Shown: one piece after another, positions 15,286 to 24,244 of the stretch | Layout of the letters: every line of letters begins with the position of its first letter | Numbering within the stretch: position 1 is the stretch's first letter | From: Rhodospirillales bacterium | Lineage (GTDB): Bacteria; Pseudomonadota; Alphaproteobacteria; Dongiales; Dongiaceae | Assembly (NCBI GenBank): GCA_009885795.1 | Contig: VFKA01000049.1 | Coordinates: forward strand, 1 to 38,299 | Direction: 5' to 3' | DNA length: 38,299 nucleotides | The notes under the pieces: model-generated | Told to the model about the DNA's origin: nothing | The model's database searches: none | What the model saw: only the letters and a program-made list of their open reading frames with translations | Position numbers and translations under genes: made by a program

Positions 15286-17007
15286 TCAACCGTCCGAAGG
15301 GCCGTCGGCGAGGCCGGCCTCGATCTTGCCCTCGATCGGGGCCACCTGATCGGGCTCCGGCTCGAAGAAGAGCGCCCGGCGCCATTGAAACCGGGCTTCG
15401 AGCTTGCGTCCGACCCGCCAATAGGCGTCGCCCAGATGATCGTTGATGACAGGGTCCTGCGGCTTCAATTCGATGGCGCGTTCCAGGAGTTCCACGGCCT
15501 TGTCGTATTGGCCGAGGCGCTGATAGACCCAGCCCAGGCTGTCGACGATGTAGCCGTCATCGGGGCGCTGATCGACGGCCTTTCGCAGCATCTCGAGCGC
15601 CTTGTCGAAATCGCGCCCCTGCTCGACCCAGGAATAGGCAAGATAGTTGAGCGCGTGCGGCTGGTCGGGCTGAAGCTCCAGCGCGCGCAGGAAATCCTTC
15701 TCCGCCGTCTCCCACTGCTTGGCGCGTTCGCGGGCGATGCCGCGATAGTAGAACAACAGCCAGTGTTCGGCCGTGACGTTGCCCAACCGGGCGATGGCGG
15801 TGTCGTAGGCCGTTGCCGCCTCGACGAATCGCTTCTCGGCCCGCAAGACATTGCCGAGGCTGACCGCGGCATCGGACAATCGAGGCTTCGCCTCGATCAT
15901 GGATTGAAGCTCGGCCACCGTTTCCTCGACGCGGCCAAGGCGTGTCAGCGCCTCGGCGGCCTCGCGCCGCGCCTGCCAGCCGAAGAGCGAGTCCGGCGGA
16001 ACCCGGCGATAGGCGGCAATGGCATCCTCGTCGCGGCCCTGGCTCGCCATGATTTCCGCGATCAGCATGCGCGCGATGGCAAGGTCGGGCCGCAGGCTCA
16101 ACGCCAGATGCGCATACATCGACGCCCGCTCGCCGATATTGTCCTGGCTCACCAACGTGGCGATCCCGAAGAGCGACTCGGCAATTCCGGCCGCCACGCC
16201 GCCGACGCTGGCCGCGAGCGGACCCGGCTCGTCGATCACCGCGATGAGCGTCTCGACCTGGTCGGGTGCGCCGGTCGCGGCGGCATAGCGATCATAAACG
16301 GCGCGGGCATCGGCGGCCCGTCCCTGCCGCAGGTAGAAATTAGCGACGATTTCATGCATCCGCAACGAGGGGTCCGACGCCTCGTCGAGCGCCGCCTCAT
16401 AGCTTGCCTCGGCATCGACCGCGCGCCCGGCGAGATCCTGCATCATCCCCGCATGCATGGCGTGGAACGCGCCCAGGCCCTTCAGGTTCTCCAGCGGCGC
16501 GATCGTCTCCAAGGCGCCGGCGAGATCGCCGGTACCGGCGGCGACCCAAGCCTTGATGAGCGGCAGCAGCACCGCGTCCGCGCCGCCGCCCGGCAGCCCC
16601 CCCAGAAGGCCGACAGCCTCGTCGTTCTTGCCTTGCCTGATGAGATCGACCGCCAGCGTGAGGGCCACCATCTGCGCGGTGGGGTCGTAGGCGTGGATGC
16701 GCTCGGCCAGCGCCTCGGCTTCCGGCACCCGCCCCGCCGCCAAGGCGAGCAGAAAGGCGCGGTGCGCGAGTTCGCGGTTGTCCGGGTCGCTCGCCAAGAC
16801 GCTCGACATGAGATCGGCCGCCGTGGCGGCGTCGTTCTCGATCTCGGCGTGGCGGCCGGCGAGATAGCGCCCGTAAGACGACGCCGCGAGCGGCGCGCCC
16901 ACGACAGGCTGGTCCTCGGGCAGCGACTCGGCGGCGCCCGCGGGCAGGCCGGAGGCCGCGACGAGGAACGCCAAGCCGGCGCCGATGAAAATGCTGAGCT
17001 TGATCAC
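15286..17007 (-). CDS. Secreted tetratricopeptide-repeat protein
   Basis: A 573-residue periplasmic or membrane-anchored TPR protein. Residues 5-26 form a signal peptide (FIGAGLAFLVAASGLPAGAA). The rest is helical repeats; the best TPRs are near the C-terminus, e.g. ALNYLAYSWVEQGRDFDKAL, DSLGWVYQRLGQYDKAVELL and DHLGDAYWRVGRKLEA. Homologues commonly sit beside ispE in alphaproteobacteria; the role is unknown, probably a scaffold in envelope assembly. The start is a GTG with GGGA about seven bases before it. Followed on the same strand by ispE across a palindromic repeat. Confidence 0.85.
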   Translation of the reverse strand: MIKLSIFIGAGLAFLVAASGLPAGAAESLPEDQPVVGAPLAASSYGRYLAGRHAEIENDAATAADLMSSVLASDPDNRELAHRAFLLALAAGRVPEAEALAERIHAYDPTAQMVALTLAVDLIRQGKNDEAVGLLGGLPGGGADAVLLPLIKAWVAAGTGDLAGALETIAPLENLKGLGAFHAMHAGMMQDLAGRAVDAEASYEAALDEASDPSLRMHEIVANFYLRQGRAADARAVYDRYAAATGAPDQVETLIAVIDEPGPLAASVGGVAAGIAESLFGIATLVSQDNIGERASMYAHLALSLRPDLAIARMLIAEIMASQGRDEDAIAAYRRVPPDSLFGWQARREAAEALTRLGRVEETVAELQSMIEAKPRLSDAAVSLGNVLRAEKRFVEAATAYDTAIARLGNVTAEHWLLFYYRGIARERAKQWETAEKDFLRALELQPDQPHALNYLAYSWVEQGRDFDKALEMLRKAVDQRPDDGYIVDSLGWVYQRLGQYDKAVELLERAIELKPQDPVINDHLGDAYWRVGRKLEARFQWRRALFFEPEPDQVAPIEGKIEAGLADGPSDG

Positions 17008-17050
17008 GTTTGTTTCCCGTCCAATTCCATTGCCAATCTAGAGCATATTT

Positions 17051-17070
17051 CGGCCGGATGGAACCGGCCG
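17051..17070. other. Short inverted repeat in a divergent intergenic region
   Basis: CGGCCGG (17051-17057) and CCGGCCG (17064-17070) are exact complements around ATGGAA. The pair lies between the divergent TPR gene and ABC importer, so it could be an operator or transcript hairpin. In GC-rich DNA such a repeat may also be chance. I see no convincing -10/-35 pair in the 169-base gap. Confidence 0.3.
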
Positions 17071-17176
17071 GTGGTTCGTAGAAGGGGCCGGCCTCGTCAA
17101 CCGATAGCACTGGACAACAGGGCATTGGCATCCGAGATTGTGGCCACGAAACCCAAGAAAAGCGAGGAGGCACAAG

Positions 17177-18733
17177 ATGAAATCCCTTATGCGATCGACA
17201 ATCGCAGGGCTTGCCCTGTCGTTCTCGGCGGGCGCGACCGTGGCCGAGACTCCCGGCGACACCCTGGTCATGGCCTTTGTGATCGACGATATTATCTCGC
17301 TCGATCCGGCGGAGATCTACGAGATCTCCACGTCCGAATACATGGCCAACGCCTATGACCGCCTGATCGCGATCGACCCCGCCAACCCTTCGGAGTTGAA
17401 ATTGCAGGCGGCGGAAAGCTGGTCGGTCAGCGATGACGGCAAGGTCTTCGCCTTCAAGATCCGGCCGGGCATCAAGTTCCATTCCGGCAACGACATGACG
17501 GCCGAGGACGCGGAATTCTCGATGGAGCGCTTCGTGGCGCTCAACCTCAATCCCGCCTTCATCATGAACCAGTTCGGCCTGACCGCCGAGAACGTCGCCG
17601 ACAAGGTGCGGGTCAAGGATCCGATGACCGTCGAGATCGAGCTCGACGCGGCTTACGCCCCCAGCTTCTTCCTCAATTGCCTGTCCTTTACCAGCGTCGT
17701 GGTCGACAAGAAGACGGCGATGGCGCACGAGGCCGGCGGCGATTTCGGCCATGAATGGCTGAAGACCAACGAGGCCGGATCCGGTCCGTTCGTCTTCAAG
17801 AGCTGGGCGCCCAATGAATCGCTCGTGCTCGAAACGAACGAAGGCTATTGGGACGGCGTGCCCAAGATCAAGCGGGTGCTGATCAAGAACGTGACCGAAA
17901 GCGCCACCCAGCAATTGCTGTTGCAGAAGGGCGACATCGACATCGCCCGCAACCTGACCGGCGACCAGTTGAAAGCCATCGCCGGCGACGCGTCGATCAA
18001 GACGCTCTCCGCGCCCAAGGCCACCTTGTGGTACATGGGGCTCAATACCAAGAACCAGTACCTGGCCAAGAAGGAAGCGCGCCAGGCCATGAAATACCTG
18101 GTCGATTACGACGGCCTGCAGAAGACCATGTTCAACGGCACCGGCATCAAGCACCAGACTTTCCTGCCGGACGGCCAATTGGGGGCGGATAACAGCACGC
18201 CCTTCACCCTGGATATCGCCAAGGCCAAGGAATTGCTGGCCCAGGCCGGCCTGCCCGACGGCTTCAACGTGACCATCAATGTCACCAACAAGTCGGAGAC
18301 GCGCGAATTGTCGGCCTCGCTGCAGAACACCATGGCCAAGGCCGGCGTCAATCTCATCATCAAGCTGGCCGACAACAAGACGACCCTGACCAAGTATCGC
18401 GCCAGCGAGCACGACATCTACCTCGGCACGTGGGGATCGGATTACCAGGATCCGCATTCCAACGCCGACGGCTATCTGAACGTGCCGCTCGCCAAGCGCA
18501 ACGGCTGGCAGTCGCCGGAGCGGGAGGCGGCCGTCCTTGCCGCGCGCGACGAGCGGGACTCGGCCAAGCGGACGCAGATGTACATGGACCTGCAGAAGAT
18601 GGCGCTCGATGAAAGCCCCTTCGTGATCCTGTTCCAACAGGTCGAAACCGCGGCCATCCGCTCCAATGTCGATGGCTTCATCATGGGGCCGAGCTTCGAT
18701 CTCAACCTCTACAAGAACGTGGTCAAGAACTGA
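17177..18733 (+). CDS. ABC importer substrate-binding protein, family 5 (Opp/Dpp type)
   Basis: A 518-residue periplasmic binding protein of the SBP_bac_5 family, which captures oligopeptides or related solutes. The signal peptide ends after TVA at residue 23. Typical family segments are LSLDP-like IISLDPAEIY near the N-terminus, AESWSVSDDGKVFAFKIRPG and VKDPMTVEIEL, and the C-terminal half has the DYDGLQ and DIYLGTWGSDYQDPHSNAD regions. ATG at 17177 is chosen over an upstream start because GAGGAGG lies six bases before it and it gives a clean signal. First gene of the five-gene importer operon; a large hairpin follows its stop. The ligand cannot be read from the sequence. Confidence 0.92.
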   Translation: MKSLMRSTIAGLALSFSAGATVAETPGDTLVMAFVIDDIISLDPAEIYEISTSEYMANAYDRLIAIDPANPSELKLQAAESWSVSDDGKVFAFKIRPGIKFHSGNDMTAEDAEFSMERFVALNLNPAFIMNQFGLTAENVADKVRVKDPMTVEIELDAAYAPSFFLNCLSFTSVVVDKKTAMAHEAGGDFGHEWLKTNEAGSGPFVFKSWAPNESLVLETNEGYWDGVPKIKRVLIKNVTESATQQLLLQKGDIDIARNLTGDQLKAIAGDASIKTLSAPKATLWYMGLNTKNQYLAKKEARQAMKYLVDYDGLQKTMFNGTGIKHQTFLPDGQLGADNSTPFTLDIAKAKELLAQAGLPDGFNVTINVTNKSETRELSASLQNTMAKAGVNLIIKLADNKTTLTKYRASEHDIYLGTWGSDYQDPHSNADGYLNVPLAKRNGWQSPEREAAVLAARDERDSAKRTQMYMDLQKMALDESPFVILFQQVETAAIRSNVDGFIMGPSFDLNLYKNVVKN

Positions 18734-18742
18734 CCGATGACC

Positions 18743-18793
18743 GGCTCCCTATCCGATCCTCCCCCGGCTTCGGGGGAGGATTGGGCGGGAGCC
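18743..18793 (+). promoter_or_regulatory. Intra-operon double stem-loop after the binding-protein gene
   Basis: An inner perfect 10-bp stem, ATCCTCCCCC (18756-18765) with GGGGGAGGAT (18772-18781), sits inside an outer stem, GGCTCCC (18743-18749) with GGGAGCC (18787-18793). No T-run follows. It resembles the stabilising or attenuating hairpins found after binding-protein genes, which give more binding protein than permease. Confidence 0.6.
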
Positions 18794-18825
18794 GTTCCCT
18801 TCCCGCCTATTGAATCGGCCGGCCG

Positions 18826-19842
18826 ATGATATCCGGGCGGGTCCAATCCATCCTGCGAACCTCGCTCTCCGTTGCCACCACGCTGCTCGGCCTGCTGCTG
18901 GTGACCTTCGTCATCAGCCGATTGCTGCCGGCCGATCCGGTGCTGGCCATCGTCGGCGACCATGCCTCGGAATCGACCATCGCCAAGGCGCGCCACGATC
19001 TCGGCCTCGACAAGCCGATCCTGACGCAATTCGCAATCTATCTCGGAAACGTCGCGACCGGCGATCTCGGGAAATCGGTGCGCACCGGGCGGCCGATCCT
19101 TCGGGAATTGGCGCATGTCTTTCCGGCCACCCTCGAGCTGGCGACCTTGGGCACATTGATCGGGGTGGTGTTCGGCATTCCCTTGGGCGTGCTGGCGGCC
19201 ACGCGCAAGGACACGATGATCGACCATCTGATCCGGCTCATCGGCCTCATCGGCTATTCGGTGCCGATCTTCTGGCTCGGGTTGATGGGCCTCTTGGTGT
19301 TCTACGCCAAGCTCGATCTTCTGCCGGGTCCCGGCCGGCTCGATTTCGGTTACGAGGAAATGGTGGTTCCGGTGACCGGGCTGATGACGATCGACACACT
19401 TCTGGCCGGCGATGTCGCGCTGTTCGGGAACGCGCTGGCGCATCTCATTCTGCCCGCGTCGCTGCTGGGCTATTTTTCACTCGCCTATATCAGCCGCATG
19501 ACGCGGTCGCTGATGCTGGGCCAGCTGCGCCAGGAATACATTCTGACAGCGCGGGTGAAAGGCGTGTCCGAGGCCCGCATCGTCTGGAAGCACGCCATGG
19601 GCAATATCCTGGTGCCGCTGCTGACGGTGGTGGCGCTGTCCTACGGCAATCTGCTGGAGGGATCGGTGCTGACCGAGACGGTCTTTTCCTGGCGCGGGCT
19701 CGGCCTCTACATCACCGATTCGATCTTCGGCCAGGACCTGCCGGCGGTCATGGGCGGCACCATCGCGGTCGGCGCCATCTTCATCGTCATCAACATGCTG
19801 ACCGACGTCGCCTACCGCGTCCTCGATCCGAGGGCGCGCTAG
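18826..19842 (+). CDS. ABC importer permease (DppB/OppB type)
   Basis: A 338-residue inner-membrane permease with about six membrane segments, first near residues 12-33. The N-terminal LLVTFVISRLLPADP and DLGLDKPILTQ, the central periplasmic loop, and the EAA-type motif TARVKGVSEARIVWKHAMGN match DppB/OppB. It forms a heterodimer with the next gene product. ATG at 18826 follows the hairpin; its ribosome site is weak. The DppC-type permease starts directly after its stop. Confidence 0.92.
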   Translation: MISGRVQSILRTSLSVATTLLGLLLVTFVISRLLPADPVLAIVGDHASESTIAKARHDLGLDKPILTQFAIYLGNVATGDLGKSVRTGRPILRELAHVFPATLELATLGTLIGVVFGIPLGVLAATRKDTMIDHLIRLIGLIGYSVPIFWLGLMGLLVFYAKLDLLPGPGRLDFGYEEMVVPVTGLMTIDTLLAGDVALFGNALAHLILPASLLGYFSLAYISRMTRSLMLGQLRQEYILTARVKGVSEARIVWKHAMGNILVPLLTVVALSYGNLLEGSVLTETVFSWRGLGLYITDSIFGQDLPAVMGGTIAVGAIFIVINMLTDVAYRVLDPRAR

Positions 19843-20751
19843 ATGCCGCCGTCCTGGCGACGCTGGCTGCTGAGCGACGCGCCGACGTCGCGCCGCCAGG
19901 CGCGAGCCGCCCGCGCCTATCTCGGCTGGATTGCCTTCAGCCGCAATCCGCTGGCGATGCTGGGCCTGGTCATTTTCCTGGCCTTGCTAGCGAGCGCCCT
20001 CTTCGCGCCGGCGCTGGCGCCGCTCGATCCGGTATCGGGCGATCTCGCCAACCGGCTGCTGGCGCCGGGCGGCGAGTACTGGCTCGGCACCGACCAGCAG
20101 GGCCGCGACATCTGGAGCCGGATCATTTACGGGTCGCGCACCACGCTTCTGATCGTCTTCATGGTGGCGGTGACGGCGGCGCCGATCGGCATCGTCATCG
20201 GCGCCAGCGCCGGCTATCTCGGCGGCTGGGTCGAGACCGTGCTGATGCGCCTCACCGACGCCTTCCTGGCGTTCCCCAAGCTGGTCCTAGCGCTGGCCTT
20301 CGCCGCGGCGCTGGGCTCCGGGATCGAGAACGCGATCCTGGCCATCGCGCTCACCGCCTGGCCTCCTTACGCGCGCATCGCCCGGGCCGAGACCCTGGCC
20401 GTGCGCGGCACCGACTACGTCGCCGCCGCCAAATTGAACGGCGCCTCGGATTTGCGCATCGTGCTCGGCCACATCATGCCGATGTGCCTGCCGTCCTTGA
20501 TCGTCCGAGTCTCGCTCGACATGGCCGGCGTCATCCTGATCGCCGCCGGGCTTGGGTTCCTCGGCCTCGGCGTGGCGCCGCCGCAACCGGAATGGGGGTC
20601 GATGGTTTCCGAAGGCCGCAGCCAGATCCTGGAGCAATGGTGGGTCTGCACCTATCCGGGCGTCGCCATCTTCCTCGTCAGCCTCGGGTTCAACCTGATC
20701 GGCGACGGGTTGCGCGACGTACTCGACCCGCGCGAGGGCCGGGATGGATAA
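19843..20751 (+). CDS. ABC importer permease (DppC/OppC type)
   Basis: A 302-residue inner-membrane permease starting with no gap after the previous stop. The N-terminal cytoplasmic part (RAYLGWIAFSRNPLAMLGL) leads into the first membrane segment, as in DppC/OppC. WLGTDQQGRDIWSRIIYGSR is the family hallmark, and AAAKLNGASDLRIVLGHIMP is the EAA loop that contacts the ATPases. Its end overlaps the first ATPase gene by eight bases. It pairs with the DppB-type permease. Confidence 0.93.
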   Translation: MPPSWRRWLLSDAPTSRRQARAARAYLGWIAFSRNPLAMLGLVIFLALLASALFAPALAPLDPVSGDLANRLLAPGGEYWLGTDQQGRDIWSRIIYGSRTTLLIVFMVAVTAAPIGIVIGASAGYLGGWVETVLMRLTDAFLAFPKLVLALAFAAALGSGIENAILAIALTAWPPYARIARAETLAVRGTDYVAAAKLNGASDLRIVLGHIMPMCLPSLIVRVSLDMAGVILIAAGLGFLGLGVAPPQPEWGSMVSEGRSQILEQWWVCTYPGVAIFLVSLGFNLIGDGLRDVLDPREGRDG

Positions 20752-21583
20752 GTCGCCGCTACTCGAGGCCGACCGGCTGAACGTCAGCTTCCATACACCG
20801 AGAGGCGTGGTGCACGCGGTGCGCGACGTGAGTTTCAAGATGGGGCGGGAGAAGCTCGCCATCGTTGGCGAATCCGGCTCCGGCAAGACCCAGGCCGGCC
20901 GCGCCATCCTCGGCCTCAGCGACGGGCGCGTCAGCGCGAAACGCCTGGCGTTCCATGGCGAGACCTTGCTCGGACTCGACGCGAGGGCATGGCGCGCGAT
21001 CCGGGGCCGGCGCATCGCCATGGTGATGCAGGATCCGAGATACTCCCTTAATCCGGTGATGCCGGTGGGCGAGCAATTGCTGGAGGCCGATCGCGACCGG
21101 GGATCGGCGAAAACGGCGCGCGCCCGCGCGCTCGACATGCTGGCGTCGGTGCGCATCCGCGATCCAGAACGGGTGTTCCGCGCCTGGCCGCACGAGATGT
21201 CCGGCGGCATGGGCCAGCGTGTCATGATCGCCATGATGCTGATGGCCGAGCCGGAGCTTCTGATCGCCGACGAGCCGACCTCGGCGCTCGACGTCACCGT
21301 GCGCCTGCAAGTGCTGGCGATTCTCGACAACCTGGTGCGGACCCGCGACATGGGCCTCATCTTCATCAGTCACGATCTCAACCTCGTGCGCACTTTTTGC
21401 GACCGCGTGCTGGTCATGTACGCGGGGCAAGTGCTGGAGACCTTGCCGGCGGCGGAACTGGCGGCTGCGCGCCACCCCTATACCCAAGGGCTGCTGGCCT
21501 GTCCGCCCGAGATCGACCATCGGCGGGAACGGTTGACGGTGCTCCGGCGCGATCCCCAATGGCTCGAGCCGGTGGCGCCGTGA
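20744..21583 (+). CDS. ABC importer ATPase (DppD/OppD type)
   Basis: A 279-residue ATPase. Walker A is GESGSGKT (42-49), the Q-loop MQD is at 95-97, the signature is MSGGMGQR (152-159) and Walker B is ELLIADEP (171-178). SALDVTVRLQVLAIL and the switch His in ISHDLNLV follow. The C-terminal extension contains HPYTQGLLACPP, the Opp/Dpp-type oligopeptide ATPase tail, although it is shorter than usual and without an obvious cysteine cluster for iron-sulphur. It overlaps the previous gene by eight bases and the next by four (GTGA). Confidence 0.92.
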   Translation: MDKSPLLEADRLNVSFHTPRGVVHAVRDVSFKMGREKLAIVGESGSGKTQAGRAILGLSDGRVSAKRLAFHGETLLGLDARAWRAIRGRRIAMVMQDPRYSLNPVMPVGEQLLEADRDRGSAKTARARALDMLASVRIRDPERVFRAWPHEMSGGMGQRVMIAMMLMAEPELLIADEPTSALDVTVRLQVLAILDNLVRTRDMGLIFISHDLNLVRTFCDRVLVMYAGQVLETLPAAELAAARHPYTQGLLACPPEIDHRRERLTVLRRDPQWLEPVAP

Positions 21584-22365
21584 GCGACGCTATCATCGAG
21601 GTCGAGAATCTCACGATCGGCTTCGGCGAGGGGAAGAACCGCATCGCGGCGGTGAAAGGCGTCGATTTCACCGTCACCGAAGGCGAGAATTTCGGACTGG
21701 TCGGCGAATCGGGCTGCGGCAAGTCGACGATCCTGCGCGCGCTGGCCGGCCTCAACGAGGATTGGAGCGGGCGCATCCGCCTGTGCGGCCGGGACATGGA
21801 CAAGAAGCGGCCGCGCGCGCTGCGGCGCTTGGCGCAGATGGTGTTTCAGGACCCATTCGGATCGCTGCACCCCAAGCACACGGTCGACCGCATCCTGTCG
21901 GAGCCGCTGGAAATCCACGGCATGGACGACGTCGAGGGCCGGGTGCGCCTGGCCCTCGACCAGGTGCAGTTGGAACCCGTTCACCGCTTCCGCTATCCGC
22001 ACCAGATGTCCGGCGGCCAGCGCCAGCGCGTGGCGATCGCGCGCGCGCTCATCCTGCAGCCCAAGGTCATCCTGCTGGACGAGCCCACATCGGCGCTCGA
22101 TGTCTCGATCCAAGCGGAGGTCCTCAACTTGCTCCAGGACCTCGGCCAGCAAATGGGCCTCACCTATGTGCTGGTCAGCCACGATCTGGGCGTGGTCGCG
22201 CATATGTGCCGGCGCCTCGCCATCATGCGCCAGGGCGAGATCGTGGAGACGGCGATGGCGGAAGAGTTGGAGCGCGGGAAACTCGTCCACCCCTATTCGC
22301 GCCAGCTGCTGGTGGCGAGCCGGGGCTATGACCGCAACGCCATCGACGCGTTCCTGGACCATTGA
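21580..22365 (+). CDS. ABC importer ATPase (DppF/OppF type)
   Basis: A 261-residue ATPase. Walker A is GESGCGKST (42-50), MVFQDPFGSLHPKH follows, the signature is MSGGQRQR (143-150), Walker B is VILLDEPT (163-170) and LVSHDLGVV holds the switch His. The GTG start at 21580 gives a GTGA overlap with the preceding ATPase; the longer upstream frame only translates the previous gene out of phase. It completes the importer (binding protein, two permeases, two ATPases). The C-terminal oligopeptide extension is brief. Confidence 0.92.
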   Translation: MSDAIIEVENLTIGFGEGKNRIAAVKGVDFTVTEGENFGLVGESGCGKSTILRALAGLNEDWSGRIRLCGRDMDKKRPRALRRLAQMVFQDPFGSLHPKHTVDRILSEPLEIHGMDDVEGRVRLALDQVQLEPVHRFRYPHQMSGGQRQRVAIARALILQPKVILLDEPTSALDVSIQAEVLNLLQDLGQQMGLTYVLVSHDLGVVAHMCRRLAIMRQGEIVETAMAEELERGKLVHPYSRQLLVASRGYDRNAIDAFLDH

Positions 22366-22403
22366 CCGGGATACCGAATCTCGGGCGCCCGAGACCCATG
22401 GCC

Positions 22404-22491
22404 CATCCTTCGAGACGGCCCTTCGGGCCTCCTCAGGATGAGGAGTATTACCTCATGCTGAGGAGCCGCGAAGCGGCGTCTCGAAGCATGG
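22404..22491. repeat. Palindromic repeat (CCTTCGAGACGGCCC type)
   Basis: CATCCTTCGAGACGGCCC and CCTCAGGATGAGG (22404-22443) face CCTCATGCTGAGG and GTCTCGAAGCATGG (22451-22491) in inverse orientation. This is a common Rhizobiales-type intergenic repeat. It lies between the convergent importer operon and the ETF-QO gene and could help end transcription on both strands. Confidence 0.85.
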
Positions 22492-22521
22492 CGGCCGGGT
22501 GAAAGTTTCCGAGATTCGGCC

Positions 22522-24171
22522 CTACATATTCGGATAGCTCGGCCCGCCGCCGCCCTCGGGCACGACCCACTGGATGTTCTGGCGCGGATCCTTGATGTCG
22601 CAGGTCTTGCAGTGGACGCAATTGGTGAAGTTGATCTGCAATCGCGGGCTGCCGTCCTGGTGCACGATCTCGTAGACGCCGGCCGGGCAGTAGCGCTGTT
22701 CGGGCGCGTCGTAGAGCGCGAGGTTGACCTCCGTCGGTATGGCGGCGTCGGCGAGGCGCAGGTGCACGGGCTGGTCTTCTTCATGCGTGGTGTTGGAGAT
22801 GAAGACCGAGGACAACCGGTCGAAGGTGAGCTTGCCGTCGGGCTTCGGGTATTCGATCGGTGGGCAAGCGCTGGCCGGATCGAGGCAGAGGTGATCCGGT
22901 TTCCCGTGTTTCAATGTCCAGGGCACGCCGAGACCCAGGCAATGCAGCCACATGTCGAGGCCGCCATAGGCGGTGCCGAGCCAAACCCCGAGCTTCAACG
23001 CCGGCTTGACGTTGCGAACCTTATGGAGGTCCTGGTACGCCCAGGACGCCCGGAACGCCGCCGGATACGCCACGAGTTCGTCGCCGCCCGATGACCCACC
23101 GACGAGCGCCGCATGGGCCGCCTCGGCCGCCAGCATCCCGGTCTTCATCGCGTTATGGGTGCCCTTGATGCGCGGCAAGTTGACGAAGCCGGCGGCGCAG
23201 CCGATGAAGCAGCCGCCGGGGAAGACGAGCCTGGGGATCGATTGCAAACCCCCCTCGTTGATGGCGCGCGCGCCATAGGCGATACGTTTGCCGCCCTCGA
23301 AGGTGGGGGCGATCGCCGGATGGGTCTTGAAACGCTGGAACTCCTCGAACGGCGCGAGATGCGGGTTCTTGTAGTTGAGATGGACGACGAAGCCGACGGC
23401 GACCTGGTTGTCCTCGAGGTGATACATGAAGGAGCCGCCGCCGGTCTTGGAATCGAGCGGCCAACCTTGACTATGCACGACGAGGCCCGGGCTATGGCGC
23501 TCGGGCGCCACCTGCCAGAGCTCCTTGAGGCCGATGCCGTATTTCTGCGGCTCGACCCCGGCGCGGAGATCGAAGCGCTTCATGATCTGCTCGGAGAGCG
23601 AGCCGCGGCAGCCTTCGGCTAGGAACGTGTACTTGGCGCGCAACTCGACGCCGGGCGTGTGGCCGGGTTTGGCCGTCCCGTCCTTGGCCAGCCCCATGTC
23701 GCCGGTGGCGACGCCCGCGACCGCGCCCTTGGCGTCGTAGAGGATTTCGGCGGCGGCGAAGCCGGGGTAGATCTCGACGCCCAGCGCCTCCGCCTGGCTC
23801 GCCAGCCAGCGACAGACATTGCCGAGCGAGACGATGTAGTTGCCGTGATTGTTCATGAGCGGCGGAAGAAGCGCTCCCGGCACCTTGAAATGGCGCCGCT
23901 CGGTGAGCACCAGGAACCGGTCGTCGGTCACGGGCGTCTTCAGCGGCGCGCCCTTGTCCTTCCAGTCGGGGATGAGTTCATTCAAGCCCGCCGGGTCGAT
24001 GACCGCGCCGGAGAGAATGTGAGCGCCGACCTCGGACCCCTTCTCGATCACGCAGACGGCGACCTCGCGTCCGCCGGCGGCCGCCAATTGCTTGAGGCGG
24101 ATCGCGGCCGAGAGCCCGGATGGCCCCGCGCCCACGATCACGACATCGAATTCCATGGTCTCGCGCGCCAT
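22522..24171 (-). CDS. Electron transfer flavoprotein-ubiquinone oxidoreductase
   Basis: A 549-residue ETF-QO, which passes electrons from fatty-acid and amino-acid dehydrogenases, via ETF, to ubiquinone. The FAD-binding GAGPSG is at 14-19 after VVIV, with the ubiquinone/membrane-associated region in the middle. The C-terminal 4Fe-4S domain has four cysteines at 495, 518, 521 and 524 (CPAG and NCVHCKTC), ending in the usual PEGGGGPSYPNM. Length is normal and the domain set complete. A GGGGGA ribosome site precedes the ATG. The gene diverges from the uracil-DNA glycosylase gene over 73 bases. etfAB are not in the window. Confidence 0.95.
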   Translation of the reverse strand: MARETMEFDVVIVGAGPSGLSAAIRLKQLAAAGGREVAVCVIEKGSEVGAHILSGAVIDPAGLNELIPDWKDKGAPLKTPVTDDRFLVLTERRHFKVPGALLPPLMNNHGNYIVSLGNVCRWLASQAEALGVEIYPGFAAAEILYDAKGAVAGVATGDMGLAKDGTAKPGHTPGVELRAKYTFLAEGCRGSLSEQIMKRFDLRAGVEPQKYGIGLKELWQVAPERHSPGLVVHSQGWPLDSKTGGGSFMYHLEDNQVAVGFVVHLNYKNPHLAPFEEFQRFKTHPAIAPTFEGGKRIAYGARAINEGGLQSIPRLVFPGGCFIGCAAGFVNLPRIKGTHNAMKTGMLAAEAAHAALVGGSSGGDELVAYPAAFRASWAYQDLHKVRNVKPALKLGVWLGTAYGGLDMWLHCLGLGVPWTLKHGKPDHLCLDPASACPPIEYPKPDGKLTFDRLSSVFISNTTHEEDQPVHLRLADAAIPTEVNLALYDAPEQRYCPAGVYEIVHQDGSPRLQINFTNCVHCKTCDIKDPRQNIQWVVPEGGGGPSYPNM

Positions 24172-24244
24172 CTCGTGATCCCCCGGTCACTGGACATCGA
24201 GCGCGGCTACTTTAGCATACGCCGTCTCTCGCGGGTGAGTGCCA

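Noticed and set aside
15052-17358. A 768-codon plus-strand frame opposite ispE and the TPR gene
   Set aside because: It runs through two real genes and the palindromic repeat and carries no motif; the minus-strand products are recognisable.
18810-20780. A 656-codon plus-strand frame crossing both permease genes
   Set aside because: It is the out-of-phase reading of two permeases whose own frames have conserved motifs.
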